Assembly: GCF_004358095.2 (NCBI RefSeq)
Contig: NZ_SMZJ02000005.1
Span: forward strand, 202,726-266,725
Source of the DNA: Seonamhaeicola sediminis
GTDB taxonomy: Bacteria; Bacteroidota; Bacteroidia; Flavobacteriales; Flavobacteriaceae
Reading direction: 5' to 3'
Length of the DNA: 64,000 nucleotides
In this document: piece by piece, positions 35,842-45,348 of the stretch
How positions within the stretch are numbered: position 1 is the stretch's first letter
Layout of the letters: every line of letters begins with the position of its first letter
Position numbers and translations under genes: made by a program
Notes under the pieces: model-generated
What the model saw: the letters and a program-made list of their open reading frames with translations, nothing else
The model's database searches: none
What the model was told of the DNA's origin: nothing

Positions 35842-36474
35842 ATGAAATCAATTACAATCAACGGATCTAAAAGAGAAAGCGTGGGCAAGAAAGCTACAAA
35901 GGCCTTACGTAATGCTGGACAGGTTCCTTGCGTATTATACGGAGGGGATAATCCAGTGCATTTCTCTGCACCTGAATTAGCTTTCTCTAAACTGGTTTAT
36001 ACGCCTAGTGCGCATACAGTTGTAATTAGCTTAGATAATGGTGAATCTTTTAACGCAGTATTACAGGACATTCAATTTCACCCTGTAACAGATGCAATTT
36101 TACATGTAGACTTCTATCAGTTATTTGAGGATAAAGAAATTTCTTTAAATATACCTATTAATCTTGTAGGTAACTCTAGAGGTGTTAAAAACGGGGGCGT
36201 TTTAAGAAGACCATACAGAAAACTTCGTGTTAAAGCATTACCTGCTAATTTACCAGATTTTATTGAGGTAGATATTACCCCATTAAAAATTGGAGATAAA
36301 ATAAATGTTGGTGATTTACAAAACGATAAGTACACCATTTTACATCCAGATAATAATGTAGTAGCTCAGGTTCGAACTTCTAGAACAGCAATTGCTGATG
36401 AAGACGAAGATGAAGATGAAGAAACTACTGAAGAAGGAACTGAAGCAGCAGCAGAAGAAGCTACTCAAGAATAG
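35842..36474 (+). CDS. rplY: 50S ribosomal protein L25 (general stress protein Ctc form)
   Basis: 210 residues: N-terminal L25 domain ([34 protein letters not shown]) and the C-terminal TL5/Ctc domain ([28 protein letters not shown]). The tail of about 25 residues is almost all D, E, T and A, a low-complexity acidic extension seen in bacteroidotal L25. Binds 5S rRNA. Confidence 0.95.
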   Translation: MKSITINGSKRESVGKKATKALRNAGQVPCVLYGGDNPVHFSAPELAFSKLVYTPSAHTVVISLDNGESFNAVLQDIQFHPVTDAILHVDFYQLFEDKEISLNIPINLVGNSRGVKNGGVLRRPYRKLRVKALPANLPDFIEVDITPLKIGDKINVGDLQNDKYTILHPDNNVVAQVRTSRTAIADEDEDEDEETTEEGTEAAAEEATQE

Positions 36475-36492
36475 AACAAACCTATTAATTAT

Positions 36493-36526
36493 AAAAAAAG
36501 CATCCCATTATCAGGATGCTTTTTTA
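36493..36526 (+). terminator. Rho-independent terminator of prs-rplY
   Basis: GCATCC (36500-36505) pairs with GGATGC (36514-36519), extended by the flanking A-run and T-run (AAAAAAA / TTTTTT). Confidence 0.85.
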
Positions 36527-36546
36527 TTTTTACAAAACAATTATTT

Positions 36547-36608
36547 GGGCGTTCCCTATCGGGTCGGGCTTTCCACGTTACACGGTAACTTGTTGCAATC
36601 CCTAACGC
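36547..36608. repeat. GGGCGTT..CCTAACGC intergenic repeat element
   Basis: A 62-bp element starting GGGCGTTCCC and ending CCCTAACGC; GCGTT and AACGC are inverted ends. Inside is TCGGGCTTTCC and a small hairpin GTTAC-ACG-GTAAC. I recall this GGGCGTT...GTCGGGCT...CAATCCCTAACGC design as a dispersed flavobacterial repeat. Only one copy is in the window. Confidence 0.6.
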
Positions 36609-36655
36609 AAACCAATTTAGTCTCAAATTTGTAGCATTGTTCTAAACATTAAACC

Positions 36656-37282
36656 ATGTATCAATTTTTTAAAAGATTAATTAGAAAGAAACCTAGAGAA
36701 ACACAGGAAGACCTCATGAAAAAATTTTTAATAGTTGGTTTAGGAAATATTGGAGAGAAATATGAAAATACACGCCACAATATTGGGTTTAAGGTTTTAG
36801 ACCATTTTGCAAAAAAAGAAGGTTTATCATTTGAAGCTCAAAAACTAGGAGATTTAGCTACCTATAGATTAAAAGGAAGATCCTTTATCTTTTTAAAACC
36901 AAGTACTTATATGAATTTAAGCGGAAAAGCTGTGTTGTACTGGCTAACTAAAGAAAAAATTCCGCTAGAAAATCTACTTGTTATTACAGACGATCTAAAC
37001 CTGCCTTTTGGAAGTATCAGACTAAAATCAAAAGGAAGTGATGGTGGGCACAATGGTTTGAAGGATATACAGGATAAACTAAATACCACAAAATATAACC
37101 GTTTTAGATTTGGGATAAGTGATACCTTTAGCAAAGGTAGACAAGTAGATTATGTTTTAGGTGAATGGAACGAGGAAGAAAACAAAAAACTTCCTGAAAG
37201 ATTAGACAAATCTATAGAACTCATTAAATCATTTGTTTTGGCTGGTTTAAATACAACTATGAATACGTTTAATGGGAAATAA
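36656..37282 (+). CDS. pth: Peptidyl-tRNA hydrolase
   Basis: Frees stalled peptidyl-tRNAs. KKFLIVGLGNIGEKYENTRHNIGFKVLD has the catalytic His; FLKPSTYMNLSGKAV and the basic GSDGGHNGLKDIQ are also present. The 208-residue reading has a 20-residue basic N-terminal extension. An internal ATG at 36716 is preceded by AGGAAG at good spacing and begins exactly at the conserved MKKFLIVGLGN, so it may be the real start. Confidence 0.93.
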   Translation: MYQFFKRLIRKKPRETQEDLMKKFLIVGLGNIGEKYENTRHNIGFKVLDHFAKKEGLSFEAQKLGDLATYRLKGRSFIFLKPSTYMNLSGKAVLYWLTKEKIPLENLLVITDDLNLPFGSIRLKSKGSDGGHNGLKDIQDKLNTTKYNRFRFGISDTFSKGRQVDYVLGEWNEEENKKLPERLDKSIELIKSFVLAGLNTTMNTFNGK

Positions 37283-37290
37283 AGTAGTAA

Positions 37291-37352
37291 TGTCATTCTC
37301 AATTTATTTCAGAATCTGAAACTATCCCGATTGCTATCGGGACAGATTGACA
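37291..37352. repeat. TGTCA..TGACA-ended intergenic repeat with strong hairpin
   Basis: A 62-bp element bounded by TGTCA and TGACA. It contains TTCAGAATCTG and a 7-bp hairpin TCCCGAT (37325-37331) / ATCGGGA (37336-37342). Same family as the fragment at 7401-7425. It fills the gap between convergent pth and the first protease gene and could act as a weak bidirectional terminator. Confidence 0.55.
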
Positions 37353-37369
37353 ATAATTAGACTTTTTAA

Positions 37370-40138
37370 TTATTTTATGATAATTTTTTTAGTAGATTTC
37401 CTAATACCATCACTTACATTCAAAATATACATACCAGAATGTGCGTTACCAAGATTTATGGATTCATCAAAACTGGTTACATTAAGATATTCTTTTGAGT
37501 AGATAGTACGTCCTCTTAAATCATAGATTTCTATATTAATTTTACTTGCTGAAGCATTATTAAATTTAACTGTAAAGTCTCCTCTATTGGGGTTTGGAAA
37601 AACTTTTAAAGTATTAACAAATTCATAAAATTCTGGATTGGTCAATGTCACCGTGGTAGTGCATAATTCAACAAACCAAGAATTGAGCGTTCCTGTATCA
37701 TCATTAGCAAGATCAACCACCCCAAGCTGCCAAGTACCTGAAGGATTTTCTCCATTAAATGCGCTTAGTGGGTTTTCAGGCTTATAAACTTCATTATTCT
37801 TAGTATTGGCACAATCAATGAAACTAGCATCATCATCAAACTTAATAACTAACCCTCCAGTTGAGCATAGTCCAGGTGTAATTAAATTCATTGCAGATTG
37901 AGGGCTAAAAATAGCAATTTGTAAATCTCCTTTGTAAAAGTGGTCAATATCTACCCCAATATTAACATCAGTAATAGCTGTAGATTCACTAACTTCAATA
38001 TCACTTCTCACAAATGTATTGCCCCCATCAGGTATTGCTAAAGGAAGATTTGTACCTCCAGAAAAAACATTGCAGGTTTCAGTCACTGTATAACCAATGG
38101 CAAAATCTGCTTCATTGATACTGAAAAATATATTTTCAGAAGGGTCAGCCTCAACCATAACCCTGCAAAATGGTGCAGCGACTCCTAGAGGAAATGTAAC
38201 TTCTGCGCTTCCATCATTGGGAGTTGGGTTTGTTGTTAAATCATAAGGGTAAGTCAAACCTCCATCAATTGATAATTTTATATTTACCATTGAAGTGTTT
38301 ATTGGATCCAAATTGGTTCCTGCAACATCCCAAGTAATAGTTTCAGTACTTCCTATAGCATAACTTATTCCTGAAGTATTTTGTGAGGTTATCTTAAAAG
38401 CACCTCCATTATCCACAACATTAACTTGCATATCATCAGTTGCTGTTTGACCGTAAGCACTTATACCAGAACCGTTATCTCTAACGGTTAATTTAAAGTT
38501 TAAAGTACGAGGCACTGAAGCCAATTTTTCCCAAGTAGTAGACCCATTAGAAAATCTTAAATCTTCAAGTTTAGGCACATGTCTTATGGGATTAGTAGTT
38601 GGATAAACAGATCTTACCAACGGTCCCGTGGTGTTGCTTTCAAGAATACTACCCTGACTAGACGCTAAATCGTATTGCTCCCATGTAAAGGTGTGGGTAC
38701 TCAACATATTATCATTATCAGAAGATGATCCTATTAATTTGTAAGGTGTAGCAATGGGGATAAAATAATCACCTCCTGCATTGGCAGTTGGAGCAATGTT
38801 TCCTGCTGAAGATTCTTCATCGCAAATATTTGACGAAATATTCGCCCATATTTCCTGAATACTAACAAGATGGAAATAGTCATCACCATTAGACTGTACA
38901 TTATCAGGAGCACATAAGCCTGCATAAGCCATAATAGTAGAACCACTCCCAGGCTCATAAGAACTTGAAGGTGACCATTGTTGATTGGGGGAATTAGCAA
39001 CTACACACGCACCGTTCTCACTACTCCAAGTATGTCTGGCACCAAATTGATGCCCCATTTCATGAGCCACATATTCCACATTAAAAACATCTCCTGTTGG
39101 ATTAGGCTGCCCAGTAGCTCCTTTTGCCTTAACACTATTATTGCAAGGCGCATTCAAAGTTGCTAAACCTCCATTGTCTGTACAAAACACATGACCTATA
39201 TCATAACTATTAGAACCAATAGCACCGTCAATTGTAGTTTGATTGTCATTTAATATATCTTCATTCACAGTATTCACATAAGGATCTGTATCAGGATCTA
39301 AAAATATAAAACTGGTATTATCCACCATTGTCATAGTTAAAGACAAATCGCGTTCAAAAATTCCATTTACCCGATTCATAGTCACCATCATTGCATCAAT
39401 TACAGCATTTTTCTTATTCTCATCGGAGGCACCTGGAGGTAAGTTTGCGCCATTAGAACCCCAATGATATTCAGCATATTCAGCAGTACATGCCAAGGCT
39501 AACTCATAGGTTCTTAGGATACCATCATTTGTATTAAGAGATTCACTTAATTTTTCACTAGAACTTAATTTAGCTTGATTAAAGTCATCAATAAATTTAC
39601 ATTCAAAAGAGTTTTTAATTGATTCTAAGTCAGCCTTAGCATAAATCATATGATTTTTAGCACCATATCCAACCGGATCAATGAACTCAATAGCTTTTTG
39701 GGGAGACAACACCATGCCATGAAACCCCTGTGGCGTAATACTAAAACGAATTATTTCACCTGAATTATAAATATGCTGTCCTATATAACATCTCATGTTA
39801 GGATGTTTCTCTTGAAAAGTCTTTTCAAATAAAGGGGCTTCCTTAATTCTGAAAGGTTGTAATTGCCCATTTTTATCGGGAAAATTCAGTATAACACTAG
39901 ATGTCTTAGAACTTTTTCTGCTAGGTGTATTCTTTAAAAGAGTTTTTAGTTTTTCTAGATCTAACCGATAATATGTAGCCTTACTTATTTCATTTTTCAT
40001 TAAAAATTTTGATTCTTTCAGAGCATTATCTCTTGATGTCTTTATCCAAATTGATGATTTACTCTGGGCATAAAAATTCATTGAGCACAAGAAAAACAGA
40101 AGTTGTAAACCAATAATTTTAAAGTAAGTTTGTTTCAT
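37370..40138 (-). CDS. Secreted reprolysin-like metalloprotease with P-domain and T9SS sorting tail
   Basis: 922 residues. Signal peptide IIGLQLLFFLCSMNFYAQ, a pro-region of about 190 residues, then a catalytic zinc site VAHEMGHQFGARHTW near residues 356-370 (HExxHxxGxxH) in an M12B/reprolysin-like domain. Next come Ig/PKD-like beta domains, a proprotein-convertase P-domain (NLPLAIPDGG to SWFVELC, about 695-830), and a type A T9SS C-terminal domain (VFPNPNRGDFTVKFNN... MYILNVSDGIRKSTKKIIIK). It should be secreted through the Por system and attached or released at the surface. Paralogous to the protein at 40911. Confidence 0.92.
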   Translation of the reverse strand: MKQTYFKIIGLQLLFFLCSMNFYAQSKSSIWIKTSRDNALKESKFLMKNEISKATYYRLDLEKLKTLLKNTPSRKSSKTSSVILNFPDKNGQLQPFRIKEAPLFEKTFQEKHPNMRCYIGQHIYNSGEIIRFSITPQGFHGMVLSPQKAIEFIDPVGYGAKNHMIYAKADLESIKNSFECKFIDDFNQAKLSSSEKLSESLNTNDGILRTYELALACTAEYAEYHWGSNGANLPPGASDENKKNAVIDAMMVTMNRVNGIFERDLSLTMTMVDNTSFIFLDPDTDPYVNTVNEDILNDNQTTIDGAIGSNSYDIGHVFCTDNGGLATLNAPCNNSVKAKGATGQPNPTGDVFNVEYVAHEMGHQFGARHTWSSENGACVVANSPNQQWSPSSSYEPGSGSTIMAYAGLCAPDNVQSNGDDYFHLVSIQEIWANISSNICDEESSAGNIAPTANAGGDYFIPIATPYKLIGSSSDNDNMLSTHTFTWEQYDLASSQGSILESNTTGPLVRSVYPTTNPIRHVPKLEDLRFSNGSTTWEKLASVPRTLNFKLTVRDNGSGISAYGQTATDDMQVNVVDNGGAFKITSQNTSGISYAIGSTETITWDVAGTNLDPINTSMVNIKLSIDGGLTYPYDLTTNPTPNDGSAEVTFPLGVAAPFCRVMVEADPSENIFFSINEADFAIGYTVTETCNVFSGGTNLPLAIPDGGNTFVRSDIEVSESTAITDVNIGVDIDHFYKGDLQIAIFSPQSAMNLITPGLCSTGGLVIKFDDDASFIDCANTKNNEVYKPENPLSAFNGENPSGTWQLGVVDLANDDTGTLNSWFVELCTTTVTLTNPEFYEFVNTLKVFPNPNRGDFTVKFNNASASKINIEIYDLRGRTIYSKEYLNVTSFDESINLGNAHSGMYILNVSDGIRKSTKKIIIK

Positions 40139-40189
40139 GTGCCAAAATTTAAAATGAATTGAGTGATTATAAATATAGCTTCAAATATT

Positions 40190-40762
40190 ATGAATAACAA
40201 AAAAAGACGCTCTAAGGTAATAAATAGCAAGTGTTTAATGATTAAGCTTTTACTTGTTTTTTTAGTTCTAGTTAGCTTTCTGTCTTGTAAGGCAAAAAGT
40301 AGTTTGTCAACAACATCTCAGGACTCCACTAACAAATCTTGGTGTCCTGACAATGGTTTTTGTGAACTAGAAATATTGGTTGATAAACATTTACACCTGA
40401 AGAAAGACGCATTTGGAATGTCTTATGTTGAAATAAGCGAGGGTAATAAAATTATTCTAAAGTTTGAATATAAGAGAAAGGCAAGTTCAGATCTTTCAGA
40501 CTCTAACTATAGGGAGGAAGTTTTTATTATTCTTAATCCAAAAGAGTTAGAACTTGAAACTAAAGACTTTAAACGAGTTCAAGTAATTTTTGGTCGCTGG
40601 TGTTTTTGTAAGGGCCAAGCTGGAAATTTTAGAATAACAAAAGGCTCACTATTAATAAAGAAGATTAATGATTATAATTACCATCTTAACTTAAAATTTA
40701 ATTTGGATGAAATACCCCATGAAATCTCAGGTATTACCCATGTTTTTAATTTATCAATGTGA
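40190..40762 (+). CDS. Small lipoprotein of unknown function
   Basis: 190 residues from the ATG at 40190, preferred over a weak GTG at 40163. Basic n-region MNNKKRRSK, then a hydrophobic segment MIKLLLVFLVLVSFLSC ending in a lipobox Cys. The mature part has two cysteine pairs (SWCPDNGFC and GRWCFCKG) that could form disulfides, and beta-rich sequence. Divergent from the first protease; convergent with the second. Possibly an inhibitor or partner of the proteases, but only position suggests that. Confidence 0.7.
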   Translation: MNNKKRRSKVINSKCLMIKLLLVFLVLVSFLSCKAKSSLSTTSQDSTNKSWCPDNGFCELEILVDKHLHLKKDAFGMSYVEISEGNKIILKFEYKRKASSDLSDSNYREEVFIILNPKELELETKDFKRVQVIFGRWCFCKGQAGNFRITKGSLLIKKINDYNYHLNLKFNLDEIPHEISGITHVFNLSM

Positions 40763-40910
40763 TATTTAAAATATCAATTAATAGCTTTCAAACTGATTTG
40801 GGAAAATTTTGAAATCTTTATGACAATACTGAATTTCTATTTATAGACTCTTGTAAGCATTGCAAAAACCAATGATATTATGTCACGAAAGTAGTCAGAG
40901 AGGTCCTATT

Positions 40911-43900
40911 TTATTTGACAACAATTTTTTTAAGGGATTTTTTTACTCCATCACTTACAGTCAAAATATACATGCCAGATAGAACATAATTTAAGTTTAT
41001 ACTTTCTTTAAAATCCCCTTTTGCCTGAAAAGTCTCATCAAAAAGGAATCTTCCTCTAGAATCAAACAATTCAATAATTATATTTCGATTTAAAGAACCA
41101 TTTAGTTTAATTGTAAACACACCATTATTAGGGTTTGGGTAAACAACAAAATTTTCAAAACCAAATTGTTCAATGTTTTCTGTTGGAACAATAACTAGTG
41201 TGTAATCTTCAACCTCTCCATCACCACCATTACTAATAGGTGCTAATGGAGCGCCGTCATAACCTGTAACAACTCTCATAGTAGTAGTCCCTAATAATGC
41301 ATCAACGGGAACAGTAATAGATAATGGAGAATTACTGGTAGCTGAATTGTTAACATTAGTAGCAATTCCTAAATCATATTCTTCACCTGTATCATTAAAA
41401 CTACCATTTTGGTTCCAATCAATCCAAACTTTGGTATTGGTTGCAAAATTACCTTCGGTACTTACATTAACCGTTAAGTTGTAGGCGCTATCTCTACTTA
41501 ATTCAGTTGAAATAGTTGTATAATCTGTATAATCTGTAACCTTAGTTGAAGCATTATTAATGCTGTTTAATTGTACTAAATTTATAGAGGTGTCAAAGGT
41601 TGAATTTGGTAATACGTTAATAGTATAATCTTCTACTTCACCATCAAAACCATTTTCGCAAGAGGTCACTAAGCCATCATCCTTATATTTTGTTGACACT
41701 CGCATGGTGGTATTTCCAGTAACTGCCGTAGCAGGCACTGTAATAGAAAGCGGTGTGTTTGCTGTAGTACCGTTAGATACATTGGTAGCATCGCCTAAAT
41801 CATATTCTTCGCCTGCATCATCAAAGCTACAGTTTTGGTTCCAATCAATCCAAACTTTGGTGTTGGTTGTAAAGTTACCATCGGTATTTACATTAACCCT
41901 TAGATTGTAAGATACATTTCTATTTACATTGGTTATTGTTGCCGTATAATTGCTATATCCAGAAGGTTTTCCAGAAGATTGATTAATGGTATTGAACTCA
42001 ACCAAAGTTGTACTGGTATTATATTCTGTGTTTGCTATAGAGGTACAAATACCATTGGAAAAAGGAAAATCGAAGTCATTATTTTTTGTAATAGAAGTTG
42101 AGGTTCCAGTAACTGTAATGATATAATCATTTTGTGGAACGCTACTCAAGTTAGAAACCGTCATGGTAACACTTCCTGAGGCGCTCATGTTAGTTGGTGA
42201 AAATGATACTGTTGATCCAGAAGGATTTCCTGATGCGCTAAACGTTACAGTTTCTGAAAAACCATTGGCTACTACAAAGTCAAAAGTAAAAGTAGCCGAG
42301 GAGTCTCCGCACTCTAAAGGCGTTAGGGTTTCATTAACCATAAAAAAGTCTGGGTTCTGAGAAATAGAAAAGTTGAAATCAGAGACATCATAAAAAATAT
42401 TATCAGCAGCTTCTATTAATATTCTAGCCTGATTAGTGTCTCCAATTGCTGGAACTGTATAGTCAAAAGCCCCATCATTAGGAGTGCTACTTGCAATTAT
42501 AGTAGGAAAAGTAACCCCTCCATCTGTAGATAAAAGGATATTTACATTCTGACAATTAATTGTGGCATTTGTGGTTTCACCAACAACCCAAGAAATGGTT
42601 TGGTTGCTGCCTTGAGCCCATGATACAGGGTTTTCAACTGAAAAAGGTGTTACATCTTCAACCACAATTTGCATCGTATCAAAACTAGATTGCCCTCCTG
42701 TTGATGTACTTGGAATTCTATCTCTTACAGTGAGCGCCCAGTTTAGAATTCTAGAAACCGATGCTACAGTCTCCCAGTCACTCCCTAAAGTAGGGTTTGT
42801 TTGTTCTAAATCTCCATTTAAAACACTGTTAAATCTTGGTATATACCTATTGGGAGAACCCGTTGGCGGTAAAGATCTATTCATTGGGCCAGTGGTTAAT
42901 GTGGGGCCAAAATTTAAAAAATTGGTTATCCCACTGTCAATTTGTTCCCAACAATAAGTTAGATTATCAGTGCCATCAGGATCGGTTGCAGCGCCTCTTA
43001 AGACATACGGTGTTCCTTTGGGTATATTATAATCACTACCAGCATCAGCACTAGGAGGGTTATTGGTAATAACTTCAGTGGTTTGACAACTTTTTCCATT
43101 TAGGTTATCTAGAATTTGTTTAATACTATGATAGTGAAAATAGTCATCACCATTCAGCTCAACATTATTAGACCCCTCTAAACCTGCGTAAGCCATTATG
43201 GTAGAGCCACTTCCTGGTTCTGATTGAACATTCGTTCCTTCACTTTCAAAAGCCCATGTATGGTTAGCTCCCATTTGATGTCCAATTTCATGAGCTACAA
43301 AATCTAGATCGAATAAATCACCTTGAGGCACACCATTTGAAGGAGATGTAAAAGCACTACCTTTAGAGTTATTGATGCAAACACAACCTATACAACCGGC
43401 ATTTCCCCCACCACCAGAGGCGCCAAATAGGTGACCGATGTCGTAATTAGCTTCACCTATTTCACTTGTTAAGGTTGACTGGACTTCACCAGACCAAGCA
43501 CCATTAACTCCAACATTAGCATCAGAGTATGGATCTGTTCCTGCATTGGAATAAACTATAAGGTTATTGTTGGCAATTAACTCAAAAGTAACTGCCATAT
43601 CGGTTTCAAAAATTTCGTTTACTCTAGTTAAAGTAGCATTTATGGCAGCTAAAGCCCCCGCTACGGTACCACCATGAAAGTTGGTATATTCACCTGTGGT
43701 TGAAATTGCAATTCTAAATTTTTGTAAGGTTTGATCATTACCACCACCTTCATCAACTTTTAAACTGAGGTTGTTGTTTAAGCTTTTACTTAAGTCTTCA
43801 GTGGTTTTACACTCTAGTTTACTACTTTGTTTTGTTGAACTATTATCGTATAATACATAAATATCAGATTCATTCTCAATAGGTTGCATAAATACATTTG

Positions 43901-44333
43901 GCTTATCTATATAAGTAATCATGGTCTGAATTCCTTGAGGTGAGGAACTCATTCTTAACCTTGCTCCAGAATTATCTAAACTAAAGCCAACATAGGACTT
44001 AATTTCAGGGAATTTTGCAGAGAGTTCTGGTGCAAAAACAGGAGCTTCATAAATCTTAAAACGCTCTAAATCTCCTTTAATACCTGGGAGTAAAATAATA
44101 GTGTTTTCTTCTTTGAACTTTGATGTCCTTAGTGGTGCTTTTTCAGTTTGTTTTTTAAATAGATTGCTATTTAATTTAAAAAAACTGGCACTACTTTTAT
44201 TTATTTCAAATTTTGAAAGGCTTTTGTCATTTTCAATAGTTTTTAGTTTTTCCCAAGTAGTATTTTGAGCATTAGTTGAAAATGCCATTAAAAACATTGC
44301 TATTGAAAAAACATAATGTAGTTTTGTTTTCAT
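40911..44333 (-). CDS. Secreted reprolysin-like metalloprotease with two GEVED domains and T9SS sorting tail
   Basis: 1140 residues from the ATG at 44333, where a normal signal peptide MKTKLHYVFSIAMFLMAFSTNAQ begins; the TTG at 44348 adds five residues only. Pro-region of about 180 residues, then VAHEIGHQMGANHTW near 343-357 as zinc site. Ig-like domains follow, then two tandem GEVED repeats (WIDWNQNCSFDDAGEEYDLG...DGEVEDYTINV and WIDWNQNGSFNDTGEEYDLG...DGEVEDYTLVI, about 765-1045). A type A T9SS tail (YPNPNNGVFTIKLNG...MYILTVSDGVKKSLKKIVVK) closes it. GEVED modules are thought to be adhesive or sugar-binding. Confidence 0.92.
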   Translation of the reverse strand: MKTKLHYVFSIAMFLMAFSTNAQNTTWEKLKTIENDKSLSKFEINKSSASFFKLNSNLFKKQTEKAPLRTSKFKEENTIILLPGIKGDLERFKIYEAPVFAPELSAKFPEIKSYVGFSLDNSGARLRMSSSPQGIQTMITYIDKPNVFMQPIENESDIYVLYDNSSTKQSSKLECKTTEDLSKSLNNNLSLKVDEGGGNDQTLQKFRIAISTTGEYTNFHGGTVAGALAAINATLTRVNEIFETDMAVTFELIANNNLIVYSNAGTDPYSDANVGVNGAWSGEVQSTLTSEIGEANYDIGHLFGASGGGGNAGCIGCVCINNSKGSAFTSPSNGVPQGDLFDLDFVAHEIGHQMGANHTWAFESEGTNVQSEPGSGSTIMAYAGLEGSNNVELNGDDYFHYHSIKQILDNLNGKSCQTTEVITNNPPSADAGSDYNIPKGTPYVLRGAATDPDGTDNLTYCWEQIDSGITNFLNFGPTLTTGPMNRSLPPTGSPNRYIPRFNSVLNGDLEQTNPTLGSDWETVASVSRILNWALTVRDRIPSTSTGGQSSFDTMQIVVEDVTPFSVENPVSWAQGSNQTISWVVGETTNATINCQNVNILLSTDGGVTFPTIIASSTPNDGAFDYTVPAIGDTNQARILIEAADNIFYDVSDFNFSISQNPDFFMVNETLTPLECGDSSATFTFDFVVANGFSETVTFSASGNPSGSTVSFSPTNMSASGSVTMTVSNLSSVPQNDYIITVTGTSTSITKNNDFDFPFSNGICTSIANTEYNTSTTLVEFNTINQSSGKPSGYSNYTATITNVNRNVSYNLRVNVNTDGNFTTNTKVWIDWNQNCSFDDAGEEYDLGDATNVSNGTTANTPLSITVPATAVTGNTTMRVSTKYKDDGLVTSCENGFDGEVEDYTINVLPNSTFDTSINLVQLNSINNASTKVTDYTDYTTISTELSRDSAYNLTVNVSTEGNFATNTKVWIDWNQNGSFNDTGEEYDLGIATNVNNSATSNSPLSITVPVDALLGTTTMRVVTGYDGAPLAPISNGGDGEVEDYTLVIVPTENIEQFGFENFVVYPNPNNGVFTIKLNGSLNRNIIIELFDSRGRFLFDETFQAKGDFKESINLNYVLSGMYILTVSDGVKKSLKKIVVK
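41190..42040. repeat. Tandem duplication coding the two GEVED domains
   Basis: Two units of about 420 bp (roughly 41190-41611 and 41612-42040) encode similar 140-residue domains and keep visible DNA identity, for example CCAATCAATCCAAACTTTGG in both (41417- and 41838-). Boundaries are approximate. Suggests a fairly recent duplication or homogenisation. Confidence 0.6.
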
Positions 44334-44412
44334 AAAGATTTTGGGCAATTTCTTTTTTTGTCACGTAACAAATCTAGCTTTTTTAAATTAATTTAACAAT
44401 TTGGCTCATTAA

Positions 44413-45348
44413 ATGAGTAGTGTAAAAAACATTACGGTATACAAATCTGAAAATCCTACAGTAGTAACCATTGGCACTTTTGATGGGGTACATATTGGGC
44501 ATAGAAAAATAATTGAGCGTCTGGTAAATACAGGAAAGAAGGAAGGGCTAAAATCTGTTATTCTCACTTTTTTTCCACATCCTAGAATGGTTTTACAAAA
44601 AGATTCAAAAATCAAATTGATTAATACCATTTCTGAAAGACGAGAGATTCTGGAATTACTAGAGTTAGATTTTTTGTTAATTAAGAAATTCACCCATGAG
44701 TTTTCTAGACTTACTGCTGAAGAATTTGTAAAGCAACTTTTGGTAGATAAGCTTAAAACTAAAAAAGTGATTATTGGCTATGATCACAGATTTGGCAGAA
44801 ACAGAAATGCTGATATAGAAGATTTGAAAAAATTTGGTGAACGCTATGGTTTTGAAGTTGAAGAAATATCGGCTCAAGATATTGACGACGTAGCTGTGAG
44901 TTCAACAAAAATTAGGGATGCTCTTTTTGAGGGTAATGTAACTAAGGCCAATGCGTATTTGGGTTATAATTTTATGCTTACTGGAAAGGTTATTAAAGGA
45001 AAAGGTTTAGGAAGGCAAATAAATTATCCAACAGCAAATATTCATATAGAAGAAGACTACAAACTTATACCAAAACAAGGAGCATATATTGTAAAAGCTA
45101 AAATTGAAGAATCTAATGTTTACGGTATGATGAATATAGGTATGAATCCTACGGTTAATGGAAAACGAGAAACCATTGAGGTGCATTTTTTCAATTTTGA
45201 TAAAGATTTATATAACCAAACCATTCAAATTGAACTTTTAAAACGTTTGCGTGACGAAGAAAAATTCGAATCGGTTGAAGCCTTAAAAAACCAACTTAAA
45301 AAAGATAAGGAAACAGCACTTACCTTCATTGCAAATTATCATGATTAA
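44413..45348 (+). CDS. ribF: Bifunctional riboflavin kinase / FAD synthetase
   Basis: Turns riboflavin into FMN and then FAD. 311 residues: nucleotidyltransferase domain (VVTIGTFDGVHIGHRKIIERL with the HIGH-like motif, IIGYDHRFGRNRNAD, VSSTKIRDALFEG), then the kinase domain (TGKVIKGKGLGRQINYPTANIHI, GMMNIGMNPTV, EVHFFNFDKDLYNQ). Its stop overlaps the start of the HTTM gene by 8 bp. Confidence 0.96.
   Translation: MSSVKNITVYKSENPTVVTIGTFDGVHIGHRKIIERLVNTGKKEGLKSVILTFFPHPRMVLQKDSKIKLINTISERREILELLELDFLLIKKFTHEFSRLTAEEFVKQLLVDKLKTKKVIIGYDHRFGRNRNADIEDLKKFGERYGFEVEEISAQDIDDVAVSSTKIRDALFEGNVTKANAYLGYNFMLTGKVIKGKGLGRQINYPTANIHIEEDYKLIPKQGAYIVKAKIEESNVYGMMNIGMNPTVNGKRETIEVHFFNFDKDLYNQTIQIELLKRLRDEEKFESVEALKNQLKKDKETALTFIANYHD

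Noticed and set aside
36601..37369. CRISPR array or prophage signals in repeat-rich spacers
   Set aside because: The repeats are single-copy or few, without regular spacers, and no cas or phage genes occur in the window.
40128..40151. Sigma-54-like TTGGCACA on the minus strand at the first protease gene
   Set aside because: No -12 TTGC element at the right distance, and the site runs into the start codon.
44334..44412. FMN riboswitch before ribF
   Set aside because: The spacer is only about 80 bp and shows none of the conserved RFN stems.
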